A model generated the notes under the pieces. That model saw only the letters and a program-made list of their open reading frames with translations. It ran no database searches and was not told where the DNA came from. The position numbers were made by a program, and so were the translations under genes. From positions 561,235-625,234 of the forward strand of contig NZ_WOTN01000001.1 of assembly GCF_010993745.1 (NCBI RefSeq): a stretch of 64,000 nucleotides of DNA, given 5' to 3'. The DNA is from Fodinicola acaciae (GTDB taxonomy: Bacteria > Actinomycetota > Actinomycetes > Mycobacteriales > HKI-0501). This document shows positions 8,198 through 18,219 of the stretch, piece by piece. Numbering within the stretch: the first letter of the stretch is position 1; the number at the start of each line of letters is the position of its first letter.

Positions 8198-9618
8198 TCG
8201 AGTTGACGCTGGCCGAGGTGGCCGAGCTGACCGGCGGCCGGTTGCGCAACGCCGATGCCGCCGCCGTCGTCACGGGTACGGTCGAGTTCGACTCGCGCAA
8301 GGTCACCGGCGGCGGTCTTTTCGTGGCGCTGCCTGGCGAACACGTCGACGGTCACGACTACACCAAACATGCCACCGAGGCCGGAGCGGTCGCCTCGATC
8401 GTCGCGCGTGAGGTGGACGAGCCCGCGATCGTCGTCGACGACCCGCTGAAGGCGCTCGCCGACCTCGCGCGCGGGGTTTTGGCGCGCCTGAAGGACATCA
8501 CGGTCGTCGGTGTCACCGGATCGTCCGGCAAGACCTCGACCAAGGACCTGCTGGCGCAGCTGCTCTCACGGCTGGGTGAGACGGTCGCGCCGCCGGAGTC
8601 CTTCAACAACGAGATCGGCCATCCGTACACGGTGCTGCGCGCGACCACCTCGACCCGCTATCTCGTGCTGGAGAAGAGCGCGCGCAAGATCGGCCACATC
8701 GCCGAGCTGACCCGGATCGCGCCGCCGCGGATCGGCGTCGAGCTCAACGTCGGCGTCGCGCACGTCGGCGAGTTCGGCTCGCGGGACGCGATCGCCACTG
8801 CCAAGGCCGAGCTGGTCCAGGCGTTGCCACCGGCCGACCAGGGCGGCGTCGCGGTCCTCAACGCCGACGACCCGCGGGTGCGCGCCATGGCCGAGAAAAC
8901 CACCGCGAAGGTGGTGCTCACCGGCCGGGCCGAGGACGCGGACGTACGCGCCGAGAAGGTGCAGCTCGACGAGATCGGCCGGCCCGGCTTCGACATCCAC
9001 GTCGGCGGGCAGATGGCGCCGGTGCAGATGGCGTTGTACGGCGAGCACCATGTCGGCAACGCGCTGGCCGCCGCCGCGGTCGCGCTGGAGCTCGGCATGC
9101 CGCTGGCCGCCGCGGCCGCCGGCCTCAGCGAGGCGACGGTGGTGAGCCGGCGTCGGATGGAGGTCAGCACCAGGCCGGACGGCGTGACGGTCATCGACGA
9201 CACGTTCAACGCCAATCCCGACTCGGTGCGCGTCGCGCTGCGCAACCAGGCTGCCATCGCCGGCGACCGGCGCCGCTGGCTGGTGCTGGGGGAGATGGCC
9301 GAGCTCGGCGACACCGCCGAGGCCGAGCACCAGCAGATCGGACGCTATGCGGTCGAGCTCGGTGTGACCCGGATCGTGGCCACCGGACCCCATGCGTCCG
9401 CGGTGGTCGCCGGCGCCGAGAATGTTGCGAGCGGTGACACCGAGGTCGTGGAGGTCGCCGACACCGGGGAGGCGGTCGCGCTGCTGTCGGCGCGGCTGGA
9501 ACCGGGGGATGTCGTGTTGGTGAAGGGATCGAAGGTCGCTCATATGGAACACGTCACGGCGGCGTTACTGGCGCCTCCCAGCGGACCTTCGGCCGGCGGA
9601 GCGGAGGCGTCCGCGTGA
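8194..9618 (+). CDS. murF: UDP-MurNAc-tripeptide-D-alanyl-D-alanine ligase MurF
   Basis: This 474-residue Mur ligase adds D-Ala-D-Ala to complete the cytoplasmic UDP-MurNAc-pentapeptide. Visible are the N-terminal MurF domain (DSRKVTGGGLFVALPGE), the ATP loop G109-SSGKTSTK, FNNEIGHPYTVL and the C-terminal VIDDTFNANPDS typical of MurF. The length is normal. The GTG overlaps the murE stop and the 3' end overlaps mraY by four bases, so translation is probably coupled. Confidence 0.95.
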   Translation: MIELTLAEVAELTGGRLRNADAAAVVTGTVEFDSRKVTGGGLFVALPGEHVDGHDYTKHATEAGAVASIVAREVDEPAIVVDDPLKALADLARGVLARLKDITVVGVTGSSGKTSTKDLLAQLLSRLGETVAPPESFNNEIGHPYTVLRATTSTRYLVLEKSARKIGHIAELTRIAPPRIGVELNVGVAHVGEFGSRDAIATAKAELVQALPPADQGGVAVLNADDPRVRAMAEKTTAKVVLTGRAEDADVRAEKVQLDEIGRPGFDIHVGGQMAPVQMALYGEHHVGNALAAAAVALELGMPLAAAAAGLSEATVVSRRRMEVSTRPDGVTVIDDTFNANPDSVRVALRNQAAIAGDRRRWLVLGEMAELGDTAEAEHQQIGRYAVELGVTRIVATGPHASAVVAGAENVASGDTEVVEVADTGEAVALLSARLEPGDVVLVKGSKVAHMEHVTAALLAPPSGPSAGGAEASA

Positions 9619-10706
9619 GGTCGGTGCTCGTCGGCGCCGCGCTGGCGTTCCTGCTGACGCTGGCCGGGACCCCGATCGCCATCCGCTACCTGCGCCGGCT
9701 GAAGGTCGGCCAGGAGGTGCGTACGGACGGGCCGCAGTCACACGCCTCCAAGCAGGGCACCCCGCAGATGGGCGGGATCGTCTTCATCCTCGCGTCGGTG
9801 GTCTCGTACCTGCTGATCCACCTCTACCTGGCGATCGTGCCGTGCGACCCGCACGAGGCGCGCGCCGCCTGCTCGGACGGCCGCGACATCAGCCTCAGCG
9901 GCGTCCTGCTGCTCGGCCTGTTCGTCGCGATGGGAGTGGTCGGGTTCCTCGACGACTTCATCAAGGTGCGCAAGCGCCGCAGCCTCGGGCTCAACAAACG
10001 CGGCAAGCTGATCGGCCAGATCCTGGTCGGAGCCATCTTCGGTGTCCTCGCGGTCGTACTGCCCAACGCGAAGGGCCACACGATCGGCAGCGAGAAGATC
10101 TCGTTCATCCACGACGTCGACTGGCTCAACATCACCAAGTTCGGCGCGATCGTGTTCATCGCGTTCGTCGTGGTCTCGACCGCCAACGCGGTCAATCTCA
10201 CCGACGGCCTGGACGGCCTCGCGACGGGCAGCTCGGTGATGGTGCTGATGGCGTACTCACTGATCGGCTACTGGGAGTTCCGGCACGTCGCGGTCTATCC
10301 GGACATCCGCGACCCGCTGGAGATCTCGCTGGTCGCGGCGATCGTGGCGGGCGCCTGCTTCGGCTTCCTGTGGTGGAACGCGTCACCGGCCAAGATCTTC
10401 ATGGGCGACACCGGCGCGCTCGGTCTCGGTGCGTTGATCGCCGGGCTCGCGGTGGCCACCAAGACGCAGCTGCTGCTGATCATCATCGGCGGCCTGTTCG
10501 TGATCATCGTGGTCACCGAGATCATGCAGATCGTCTCGTTCCGCGCCTTCGGCCGGCGGATCTTCCGGATGGTGCCGCTGCACCACCACTTCGAGCTGGC
10601 CGGCTGGCCGGAGATCAACATCGTCATCCGGTTCTGGATGGTGGCGGCGATCGGCGTGGCCATCGGGGTCGGCGTGTTCTACGCGGACTTCCTGCGCATT
10701 CTATGA
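9615..10706 (+). CDS. mraY: Phospho-N-acetylmuramoyl-pentapeptide transferase MraY
   Basis: This 363-residue polytopic enzyme with about ten membrane helices transfers phospho-MurNAc-pentapeptide to undecaprenyl phosphate, forming lipid I. Signature blocks are GTPQMGGI near residue 52, FLDDFIKVRKRRS (Asp pair, about 115-127), VNLTDGLDGLATG (about 193-205), MGDTGALGLGALI and the MVPLHHHFE histidine cluster near the C-terminus. The GTG start overlaps murF, and the stop overlaps murD by four bases. Confidence 0.96.
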   Translation: MRSVLVGAALAFLLTLAGTPIAIRYLRRLKVGQEVRTDGPQSHASKQGTPQMGGIVFILASVVSYLLIHLYLAIVPCDPHEARAACSDGRDISLSGVLLLGLFVAMGVVGFLDDFIKVRKRRSLGLNKRGKLIGQILVGAIFGVLAVVLPNAKGHTIGSEKISFIHDVDWLNITKFGAIVFIAFVVVSTANAVNLTDGLDGLATGSSVMVLMAYSLIGYWEFRHVAVYPDIRDPLEISLVAAIVAGACFGFLWWNASPAKIFMGDTGALGLGALIAGLAVATKTQLLLIIIGGLFVIIVVTEIMQIVSFRAFGRRIFRMVPLHHHFELAGWPEINIVIRFWMVAAIGVAIGVGVFYADFLRIL

Positions 10707-12067
10707 GCGCGTACGAGGGGCAACGCGTCGTCGTGGCCGGCGCCGGCGTCTCCGGCGTACCGGTCGCCGAGGCGCTCCTCGAGCGCGGTGCCGTCGTCAC
10801 CGTCGTGGACCGCGCCGCGAGCGAGCGTACGGACCGGCTGGCGGCCGCCGGCGCGACCGTACTCATCGGCGTCACCGAGCCACCGCCCGGCACGCAGGCG
10901 GTCGTCACCTCGCCGGGCTGGCGGCCGGACCATCCACTGCTGTCGGCCGCGGTGTCGGCCGGCATCGAGGTCTACTCCGAGCCCGAGCTGGCCTGGCGGC
11001 TGCGGCCGGCCGGCGCCGCACCGTGGCTCGCGGTCACCGGTACGAACGGCAAGACGACGACCGTGACCATGCTCGCGGCGATCCTGCGCGCCGCCGGCCA
11101 GCGCGCCGCGGCCGTCGGCAACATCGGCGATCCGCTGCTGAGCGCGGTGTTGAAGACGGATCCGCCGTACGAGGTGCTGTCCGTGGAGCTGTCCAGCTTC
11201 CAGCTGCACTGGTCGTCCACCATGGCACCGCAGGCCGCCGCGCTGCTCAATCTGGCCGACGACCACCTCGACTGGCACGGCGGCTTCGACGCGTACGCGC
11301 AGGCCAAGGCACGGATCTGGCGCGGTCACGACAGTCTGGCGGTCGGCAACGCCGACGATCCGGCGGTGGCCAAGCTGCTGGCCACCCGGAGCGGTCCGAC
11401 GGCGAGCTTCACGCTGGGGCGGCCGTCGGTCGGCCAGCTCGGCGTCATCGACGGCACGCTCGTCGACCGCGCCTTCGGTGACGAGGTCGCGCTGGTCGAT
11501 GCCGCCGACGTACGGCCGCCCGGCGCGCACAACATCGCCAACGCGCTTGCCGCCGCGGCACTCGCACGCGGTCACGGCGTTCCGCCGGAGGCCGTACGCG
11601 ACGGCCTGCGTGGCTATGTGCCGGAGCCGCACCGCAACGCTCTGGTCGCGACGGTGGCCGGCGTGTCGTACGTGAACGACAGCAAGGCGACCAATCCGCA
11701 CGCCGCGTTGGCGTCGCTGGCCGCGTACGACTCGATCGTGTGGGTCGCCGGTGGCCAGCTCAAAGGCGTGGATGTGGACGATCTGGTGCGTACGGTCGCG
11801 CCGCGGTTGCGGGGAGCCGTGTTGCTCGGCGTGGACCGGGCCGAGATCGCGGCGGCGATCCGGCGACACGCGCCGGATGTGCCGGTCGTGGACGTGACGA
11901 GCACCGATGATGGGGTCATGATCGAAGTGGTGGAGCACGCGCACCGGCTCGCGCGGCCGGGCGACGCGGTGCTGCTCGCACCGGCCGCCGCTTCGCTGGA
12001 CATGTTCCCGTCATACGGCGCTCGCGGTGATTCCTTCGCTGCCGCGGTGCGTGCGCTGGCCACGTGA
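10703..12067 (+). CDS. murD: UDP-MurNAc-L-alanine-D-glutamate ligase MurD
   Basis: This 454-residue protein adds D-glutamate to UDP-MurNAc-L-Ala. It opens with a Rossmann-like VVVAGAGVSGVPVAEAL, has the ATP loop G113-TNGKTT, then GNIGDPLL, SVELSSFQL, NLADDHLDWHG and the C-terminal VNDSKATNPHAA and APAAASLDMF blocks of MurD. The same frame is open for another 860 bp upstream inside mraY, but the ATG at 10703 overlaps the mraY stop and begins the recognisable domain. Confidence 0.94.
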   Translation: MSAYEGQRVVVAGAGVSGVPVAEALLERGAVVTVVDRAASERTDRLAAAGATVLIGVTEPPPGTQAVVTSPGWRPDHPLLSAAVSAGIEVYSEPELAWRLRPAGAAPWLAVTGTNGKTTTVTMLAAILRAAGQRAAAVGNIGDPLLSAVLKTDPPYEVLSVELSSFQLHWSSTMAPQAAALLNLADDHLDWHGGFDAYAQAKARIWRGHDSLAVGNADDPAVAKLLATRSGPTASFTLGRPSVGQLGVIDGTLVDRAFGDEVALVDAADVRPPGAHNIANALAAAALARGHGVPPEAVRDGLRGYVPEPHRNALVATVAGVSYVNDSKATNPHAALASLAAYDSIVWVAGGQLKGVDVDDLVRTVAPRLRGAVLLGVDRAEIAAAIRRHAPDVPVVDVTSTDDGVMIEVVEHAHRLARPGDAVLLAPAAASLDMFPSYGARGDSFAAAVRALAT

Positions 12068-13422
12068 CCGCGCCGCCGCAGAAGGCCGACGCGCCGCGCG
12101 AGGTCAGCCCGGAGGACCGGGCCGCGATCAACCCGTTCGCGCCGCTGCAGGGGCTGCTCAAGCGGCCGATGGCCTCGTACTACCTGGTCGTGGCCACCAC
12201 CGGCCTGCTGCTCGCCATCGGCCTGATGATGGTCCTGTCGGCCTCCAGCATCGTCTCGTACGTGAAGACCGGCAGCCCGTTCACCACGTTCGCCAACCAG
12301 GCGCTTTACGCGTTGCTCGGCTTGGTCGCGTTTGTGATCGCGCTGCGGTTGCCGGTCCGCCTGATCCGGATGATCGGCTATCCGATTCTGATCATCTCCG
12401 GTGCGGCTTTGTTGGTGTTGCTGGCATTCCCCTCGCTCGGCGTCGCGCGCAATGGTGTGGTGCGCTGGATCGACGTCGGACCGATCCTCTGGCAGCCGTC
12501 CGAGAGCGCCAAGCTGGGACTCGCGCTCTGGGGCGCGGACGTGCTGGTCCGCAAGCGGAAGCTGATGACCAACTTCAAGCACCTGATCGTGCCGCTGTTG
12601 CCGGTCAGCGTGGTGTTGGTCGGCCTCGTCGGCGTGCACGACCTCGGCACCAGCATGTGCCTGATGCTCGTGCTGGTCGCGCTGCTGTGGGTGTCCGGCG
12701 TCCGGCTGCGCGTCTTCGGTCTCATGCTCGGTGTCGGTGTGGTCGGGGTCATCGGCTTCATCACCGCCAAGGCCGAGCGGATGGACCGGATCACCTCGTT
12801 CCTGAACCCGTTCGCCGATCCGGAGTTCACCGGGCACCAGGCCGTGCAGGGCCTGTACGCGCTCTCGTCCGGCGGGTTCTTCGGGGTCGGCCTCGGCGCC
12901 AGCGCGACGAAGTGGGGTGGCCTGCCGGAGGCGTACAACGACTTCATCTTCGCGGTGATCGGCGAGGAGCTCGGCCTGATCGGCTGTGTCGTGGTCATCG
13001 GCCTGTTCGGTGTCTTCGGTTACTCGGGATTTCGGGTGGCGCGGCGGACCGCTGACCCGTACGTCCGGCTGACCGCCGCGGCCTGCACCGTCTGGCTGAC
13101 CGGACAGGCGTTCATCAACATGGGTGCGGTGGTCGGATTGCTGCCGATCACCGGCATTCCACTCCCGTTGATCTCGCAGGGTGGCTCGTCGCTGGTGCTG
13201 ACTCTCTTCGTTGCCGGGATGCTGGCCGGGTTCGCGCGCGGTGAGCCGGAGGCCGCCGCGATGCTCAACGAGCGCGGTCCTACGCTAGGCACACGGTTGT
13301 TCGGCATGCCGCCGGTGCCGGTCCTGCCTGCCGAAGGTGCTGGCAAGCGGAGCACCAAGGCTGGCGCGAGCCGGACGAAAGGCAAGCCAGGACCGGCGCG
13401 GAGCCGTCCAGAGCGGAGATGA
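12064..13422 (+). CDS. ftsW: Septal peptidoglycan glycosyltransferase FtsW
   Basis: This 452-residue SEDS-family polymerase with about ten membrane helices works with FtsI at the septum. Family blocks include GLMMVLSASSI in helix 1, ARNGVVRWIDVG, WQPSESAKLGLALWGA, QAVQGLYALSSGGFFGVGLG, DFIFAVIGEELGLIG and GIPLPLISQGGSSL. The C-terminal 70 residues are basic and low-complexity, as in many actinobacteria. The GTG overlaps murD and the stop overlaps murG. Confidence 0.95.
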   Translation: MTAPPQKADAPREVSPEDRAAINPFAPLQGLLKRPMASYYLVVATTGLLLAIGLMMVLSASSIVSYVKTGSPFTTFANQALYALLGLVAFVIALRLPVRLIRMIGYPILIISGAALLVLLAFPSLGVARNGVVRWIDVGPILWQPSESAKLGLALWGADVLVRKRKLMTNFKHLIVPLLPVSVVLVGLVGVHDLGTSMCLMLVLVALLWVSGVRLRVFGLMLGVGVVGVIGFITAKAERMDRITSFLNPFADPEFTGHQAVQGLYALSSGGFFGVGLGASATKWGGLPEAYNDFIFAVIGEELGLIGCVVVIGLFGVFGYSGFRVARRTADPYVRLTAAACTVWLTGQAFINMGAVVGLLPITGIPLPLISQGGSSLVLTLFVAGMLAGFARGEPEAAAMLNERGPTLGTRLFGMPPVPVLPAEGAGKRSTKAGASRTKGKPGPARSRPERR

Positions 13423-14513
13423 CGTTGCGATCAGTGGTGCTGGCCGGCGGCGGGACCGGCGGCCACATCGAGCCGGCGCTGGCGTTCGCGCAGTGCCTGC
13501 GCCGGCACCATCCGGACGTACGGGTGACGTGCCTCGGGACGCCGAAGGGGCTGGAGTCGCAGATCATCCCGGCCCGCGGCTGGGATCTGGAGATGGTGCC
13601 GGCCTATCCGCTGCCGCGCAAGGCCAACCTGGACCTGCTGCGTACGCCGGTGCGGATGGCCAAGGCGACCAAGGCGACCCGCAAGGTGCTGGACAAGGTC
13701 GAGGCCGACGTGGTGGTCGGTTTCGGCGGATACGTCTCGGTGCCGGCCTATCTGGCCGCCTGGCGCCGGCACACGCCACTGGTGATCCACGAGAAGGACG
13801 TGCCGCCGGGCGTCGCCAACCGGCTCGGAGCGCGGTTCACGTCCTCGATCGCGCTCGGTTTCGAGCACCAGAAGGCGGCCGGCCAACAGGGCGAGGTTGT
13901 CGGTGTGCCGCTGCGGCCGGAGATCTCCCGGCTCGACCGCGCCGCGACCCGCGAGGAAGCGCGCAAGTTCTTCGAGCTCGACGCCGACCGGCCGACGCTG
14001 CTGGTGACCGGTGGTTCGCAAGGTGCGCGTACGTTGAATGAGGCGACTTTTGGTGCGGCGGCGGCACTTGGCGCCGCCGGCGTGCAGGTGCTGCACATTT
14101 ACGGCGCCCGTAACGAAGAAGTGGTGGCGCCGACCGACACCGGCGCGCCGTACGTGTCGCTGCCGTTCGTGGAGCGGATGGATCTCGCGTACGCGGCGGC
14201 CGACCTGCTCTTGTGCCGCGGCGGCGCGATGACCTGCGCCGAGGTGGCCGCGGTCGGCCTGCCGGCGGTCTATGTGCCTTATCCGCACGGAAACGGCGAG
14301 CAGCGGCGCAACGCGCTGCCGGTCGTACGCGCCGGTGGCGGCATGCTCGTCGAGGACTCCGAGCTCACCGTGTCCTATGTGGAGGGGACGATTCTGCCGT
14401 TGCTGACCAATCCCGAGGAGTTGGCCACGATGTCGGCCGCGGCCGCCGCCTACGGCCGCCGCGACGGCGACGAGGCTTTGCTTGCCATGGTTGAGAAAGC
14501 GGTGTCGGCATGA
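13419..14513 (+). CDS. murG: Lipid II synthase MurG (UDP-GlcNAc transferase)
   Basis: This 364-residue GT28 enzyme adds GlcNAc to lipid I on the inner membrane face. The N-terminal VVLAGGGTGGHIEPALA glycine loop, VVGFGGYVSVPAYLAA, HEKDVPPGVANRL, LLVTGGSQGARTLNEA and the UDP-GlcNAc site LLLCRGGAMTCAEVAAVGLP are all present. HEK replaces the more common HEQ or HEN at that position. It has four-base overlaps with ftsW and murC. Confidence 0.95.
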   Translation: MTLRSVVLAGGGTGGHIEPALAFAQCLRRHHPDVRVTCLGTPKGLESQIIPARGWDLEMVPAYPLPRKANLDLLRTPVRMAKATKATRKVLDKVEADVVVGFGGYVSVPAYLAAWRRHTPLVIHEKDVPPGVANRLGARFTSSIALGFEHQKAAGQQGEVVGVPLRPEISRLDRAATREEARKFFELDADRPTLLVTGGSQGARTLNEATFGAAAALGAAGVQVLHIYGARNEEVVAPTDTGAPYVSLPFVERMDLAYAAADLLLCRGGAMTCAEVAAVGLPAVYVPYPHGNGEQRRNALPVVRAGGGMLVEDSELTVSYVEGTILPLLTNPEELATMSAAAAAYGRRDGDEALLAMVEKAVSA

Positions 14514-15943
14514 GCGTCCTTTCCGGTGTCGACCCGACGACGATCTCGCCGGACGAGCTGCGCGCCGTGCATTTCATCGGCATCGGCGGTGTCGGCATGA
14601 GCGGCATCGCGCGGATTTTGTTGGCGCGCGGCGCGAAAGTCTCCGGCAGCGACGCGCGCGAATGGCCGGCGCTGGACGCGCTGCGCGCGCTCGGCGCGAC
14701 TGTCCACGTTGGACACTCGGCGGACAATCTCGGCGGCGCCGACACGGTCGTCTATTCTTCCGCGATCAAACCGGGAAATCCGGAGCTGGACGCGGCCAAG
14801 GAGCGCGGCCTGCGGCTGCTGCACCGCTCCGAGGCGCTGGTCGCGCTGATGACCGGCCGCCGGGTGATCGCGATTTCCGGCACGAACGGGAAAACCACCA
14901 CCACCTCGATGATCACGACGGTGCTGCAGCACGCCGGCAAGGACCCGTCCTTCGCGATCGGTGGCGACCTTTCCGAGGCCGGTTCCAACGCGCACCACGG
15001 CACCGGCGAGTTCTTCGTCGCAGAGGCCGACGAGAGCGACCGGTCGTTTCTGTTGTACGCGCCGGAAGTCGCGGTCGTCACCAACGTGGAGGCCGACCAT
15101 CTCGACACGTACGGCACCCTGGAGGCGATCGAGGAAGCCTTCGTCGACTTCGCCAAGCGGATCGTGCCCGGCGGATTTCTGGTCGCCTGCGCCGACGATC
15201 CCGGCGCGCGGCGGCTGGCCGACAGCGCGCGCTCGATCGGCGTGACGGTCTACACCTACGGCGAGGCCGCCGACGCCGACCTGCGGATGCTCGACCTGAC
15301 CTCGACCGCCTCCGGCGCGTACTACCGGGCCATCCTCGACGGCGACGACACCGGCCTGGTGCGGCTGCCGGTGCCCGGCCGGCACATCGCGCTGAACTCG
15401 GCCGCCGCCGTCCTGGTGGCCGCGCGGCTGGGGGTCTCGGTCGACAACGCGATCGCCGGCCTGGAGTCCTACGGCGGCGTCCGGCGGCGGTTCGAGCTGA
15501 AGGGGACCGTCGGCGGCATCCGCATCTACGACGACTACGCCTATCACCCCACGTCGATGTCGGCGCAGCTGCGGACCGTACGCGACGTGGCTGGCAGCAA
15601 CCAGCTGATCGTCGTCTTCCAGCCATACCGGTTCAGCCGGACAGCGGCCTTCCAGGACGGCATCGCCGCCGCGCTCGCGCTGGCCGACGAGGTCATCGTC
15701 ATGGAGGTCTACGGACCGGGTGAGCAGCGCGGTCCCGGCGAGGGTGGCATCGCCCTGCACGCGGCGATCAACCTGCCCGAGCACCGCAAGGTCTTCGTGC
15801 CGTCGTGGTCCGACGTGCCGGCCGAGGTCGCGCGGCGCGCCCGTCCCGGCGACGTCGTCGTGACGATGGGGGCTCCGCCGATCGCGATGATGGCCGACGA
15901 GATCCTGCTGGCCCTGCAGCCCGCCGGGCGGGAGCTGGGATGA
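14510..15943 (+). CDS. murC: UDP-MurNAc-L-alanine ligase MurC
   Basis: This 477-residue cytoplasmic ligase attaches the first residue, L-alanine, to UDP-MurNAc. It opens with VHFIGIGGVGMSGIA, has the ATP loop G124-TNGKTTT, EADESDRSF, NVEADHLDTYG, the mid-domain GVRRRFELKG and YDDYAYHPT. All are MurC hallmarks and the length is standard. Context is unbroken between murG and ftsQ, each overlapping by four bases. Confidence 0.95.
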   Translation: MSVLSGVDPTTISPDELRAVHFIGIGGVGMSGIARILLARGAKVSGSDAREWPALDALRALGATVHVGHSADNLGGADTVVYSSAIKPGNPELDAAKERGLRLLHRSEALVALMTGRRVIAISGTNGKTTTTSMITTVLQHAGKDPSFAIGGDLSEAGSNAHHGTGEFFVAEADESDRSFLLYAPEVAVVTNVEADHLDTYGTLEAIEEAFVDFAKRIVPGGFLVACADDPGARRLADSARSIGVTVYTYGEAADADLRMLDLTSTASGAYYRAILDGDDTGLVRLPVPGRHIALNSAAAVLVAARLGVSVDNAIAGLESYGGVRRRFELKGTVGGIRIYDDYAYHPTSMSAQLRTVRDVAGSNQLIVVFQPYRFSRTAAFQDGIAAALALADEVIVMEVYGPGEQRGPGEGGIALHAAINLPEHRKVFVPSWSDVPAEVARRARPGDVVVTMGAPPIAMMADEILLALQPAGRELG

Positions 15944-16725
15944 AGGTGAGCGGTACGCCGCGCCGGGACTCCTGGCGGGTGGTCCGGGAAGAGGACCAGA
16001 CCCGGCGTACCGACGACCTCGAGCCGATCGCCAACCGGTTGCGCGGTCCGCTGGTCGGCCGCTGGCACCGGTTGGCGATCTGGTCGACGGCCGTCGTGCT
16101 GGCGCTGGTGGTCGGCGTCGGTGCCTGGCTGGTCTACGGCACCAACGTGTTCGACGTGCGTACGGTCAGCGTCACCGGCGCCAAGACCGTCGACCCGGCC
16201 GCGGTGGTCTCCTCCTCCGGCATCAGCCGCGGCAGCGCTCTCGCGCACGTCGACTCCTCGGCCGTACGCTCGCGGCTGCTCACCGCGCTGCCGGCGCTGT
16301 CCACCGTCTCGGTGACGTTGAGCTGGCCGCACACGGTGTCGATCGAGGTCGGCGAGCGAGTCGCGGTGGCCGTGGTGGGGCCTGGCTATCGCGAGATCGA
16401 CAGCACCGGCGTGGTTTTCCGTACGGTGCCGAGCCGGCCGGCCGGTCTGCCGTTGCTGTCGCTGAAAAACCCCGGCCCGCGCGATCCGGCGACGCTGGCC
16501 GCTCTCACGGTCAGCGCGTCGCTGACGCCGTCGCTGCGCGGCCAGCTCGTCCAGATCAGCGCGCCGACGCCGGCCGCGGTGACCCTGCAGCTGACCGGCG
16601 ACCGTACGGTCCTGTGGGGAGACGCGTCGCAAAGCGCGCAGAAGGCCGCCGTACTCGCCGTCCTGCTCAAGCAGAAAGGCAAGAAGTACGACGTGAGTGC
16701 TCCGAGCGTGGTGACAGTCCGGTAG
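15940..16725 (+). CDS. ftsQ: Cell division protein FtsQ (DivIB)
   Basis: This 261-residue bitopic division protein has a cytoplasmic N-terminus (1-45), one membrane helix (about 48-67, rich in Val/Ala) and a POTRA domain starting NVFDVRTVSVTGAKTVDP, followed by the FtsQ/DivIB beta domain. FtsQ recruits FtsB and FtsL to the septum. The ATG at 15940 overlaps the murC stop; a longer frame from 15805 lies wholly within murC and is discarded. It is the last gene before the ftsZ promoter region. Confidence 0.92.
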   Translation: MKVSGTPRRDSWRVVREEDQTRRTDDLEPIANRLRGPLVGRWHRLAIWSTAVVLALVVGVGAWLVYGTNVFDVRTVSVTGAKTVDPAAVVSSSGISRGSALAHVDSSAVRSRLLTALPALSTVSVTLSWPHTVSIEVGERVAVAVVGPGYREIDSTGVVFRTVPSRPAGLPLLSLKNPGPRDPATLAALTVSASLTPSLRGQLVQISAPTPAAVTLQLTGDRTVLWGDASQSAQKAAVLAVLLKQKGKKYDVSAPSVVTVR

Positions 16726-17034
16726 GCAGGCGCGACCGCGCCGCCCGTGCTCGTAAACTTGAGGCATGGAGCCGATCTCGCGCTGCTGCTCCGATTCACG
16801 CTCAATCGCGGTGAATGACGCCACGCCAAAACAATTGTCGACAGACACGCCGGGCCGCCTCCTTGAACGAGGCAGGTGGCCGTCTTACCGTCCGTGACAT
16901 AAGGATGAGTTGACATAACTATAACCGTCAAGTTGAACGTGAGAGTCGGCGCCATCGCGGCTTTCGATCAGCGAAGCGGAGCACCACAGTTTGGTCAAAA
17001 GACAAGCACCACCACCGTTAGGGAAGGCAGCCTG
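16726..17034 (+). promoter_or_regulatory. ftsZ promoter/leader region
   Basis: This 309-bp gap without a gene lies between ftsQ and ftsZ, the usual site of ftsZ-specific promoters in actinobacteria. A hairpin (16853-16860 with 16874-16881, 8 bp including one G-T) could terminate ftsQ transcripts. Downstream is an AT-rich patch with TTGACA at 16910 and TATAAC at 16920, which are too close to be a pair but may serve separate promoters. The ribosome site GGGAAGGCAG precedes the ftsZ ATG. Confidence 0.6.
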
Positions 17035-18219
17035 ATGACACCTCCGCACAACTATCTAGCGGTCATCAAGGTCGTCGGCATCGGCGGCGGCGGTGTGAAC
17101 GCGGTCAACCGGATGATCGAGGTCGGTCTCAAAGGCGTCGAGTTCGTCGCGATCAACACCGACGCGCAGGCGCTGCTGATGAGCGACGCCGACGTGAAGC
17201 TGGACGTCGGCCGAGAGCTCACCAGGGGCCTGGGCGCCGGCGCGAGCCCCGACGTGGGCCGCAAGGCCGCCGAGGACCACCGCGACGAGATCGAAGAGGT
17301 GCTCAAGGGCGCCGACATGGTCTTCGTCACCGCCGGCGAAGGCGGTGGCACCGGCACGGGTGGCGCGCCGGTGGTCGCCAGTGTGGCGCGAAAACTCGGC
17401 GCGCTGACCATCGGTGTGGTGACGCGGCCGTTCTCGTTCGAAGGCAAGCGGCGGCAGATGCAGGCCGAGGCCGGCATCGAGGAGCTGCGCAACGAGTGCG
17501 ACACGCTCATCGTCATCCCCAACGACCGGCTGCTCTCACTGGGCGACCGGACGATCAGCATGATGGACGCCTTCCGTACGGCCGACCAGGTGCTGCTCTC
17601 CGGTGTCCAGGGCATCACCGACCTGATCACCACGCCGGGCCTGATCAACCTCGACTTCGCCGACGTGAAGTCGGTGATGAGCGGCGCCGGCTCGGCGCTG
17701 ATGGGCATCGGCTCCTCGCGCGGCGACAACCGCGCGGTCGAGGCGGCCGAGCTGGCGATCGCGAGCCCGCTGCTGGAGGCCAGCATGGAGGGCGCGCACG
17801 GCGTTCTCCTGTCCGTGTCCGGCGGCTCCGACCTCGGCCTGTTCGAGATCAACGAGGCCGCCTCGCTGGTCTCGGACGCGGCGCATCCGGACGCCAACAT
17901 CATCTTCGGCGCGGTGATCGACGACGCGCTCGGCGACGAGGTGCGGGTCACCGTCATCGCGGCCGGCTTCGACGGTGGCCACCCGCAATATCACCGCAGC
18001 GAATACCACCACCGCAGCTCCGACCGGCGGGACGCGGCGGCCAGCAACACCGACTGGCTGACCGGCAAGCAGAGCTCCAGCGCCACGCCGACGCCGCGTA
18101 CGCCTCCGCCGCCGCCGGTGCCGACCCCGGAGCCGGCGCCGGCCGCGCAGCCGCAGCAGCCGCCGCGGGTGCCGCTCGACGACGTCGACGTGCCTGACTT
18201 CCTCAAGAACGGCGCGTGA
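17035..18219 (+). CDS. ftsZ: Cell division GTPase FtsZ
   Basis: This 394-residue tubulin homologue polymerises into the Z-ring. The GTP site opens with [16 protein letters not shown], the tubulin signature G103-GGTGTG-109 is intact, and the T7-loop region [11 protein letters not shown] is present. A Pro/Ala/Gln linker (about 345-375) leads to the conserved C-terminal tail [10 protein letters not shown] that binds SepF and other partners. The ATG at 17035 with its ribosome site is preferred over an upstream ATG at 16933 that would add 34 non-homologous residues. It overlaps the next gene by four bases. Confidence 0.97.
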   Translation: MTPPHNYLAVIKVVGIGGGGVNAVNRMIEVGLKGVEFVAINTDAQALLMSDADVKLDVGRELTRGLGAGASPDVGRKAAEDHRDEIEEVLKGADMVFVTAGEGGGTGTGGAPVVASVARKLGALTIGVVTRPFSFEGKRRQMQAEAGIEELRNECDTLIVIPNDRLLSLGDRTISMMDAFRTADQVLLSGVQGITDLITTPGLINLDFADVKSVMSGAGSALMGIGSSRGDNRAVEAAELAIASPLLEASMEGAHGVLLSVSGGSDLGLFEINEAASLVSDAAHPDANIIFGAVIDDALGDEVRVTVIAAGFDGGHPQYHRSEYHHRSSDRRDAAASNTDWLTGKQSSSATPTPRTPPPPPVPTPEPAPAAQPQQPPRVPLDDVDVPDFLKNGA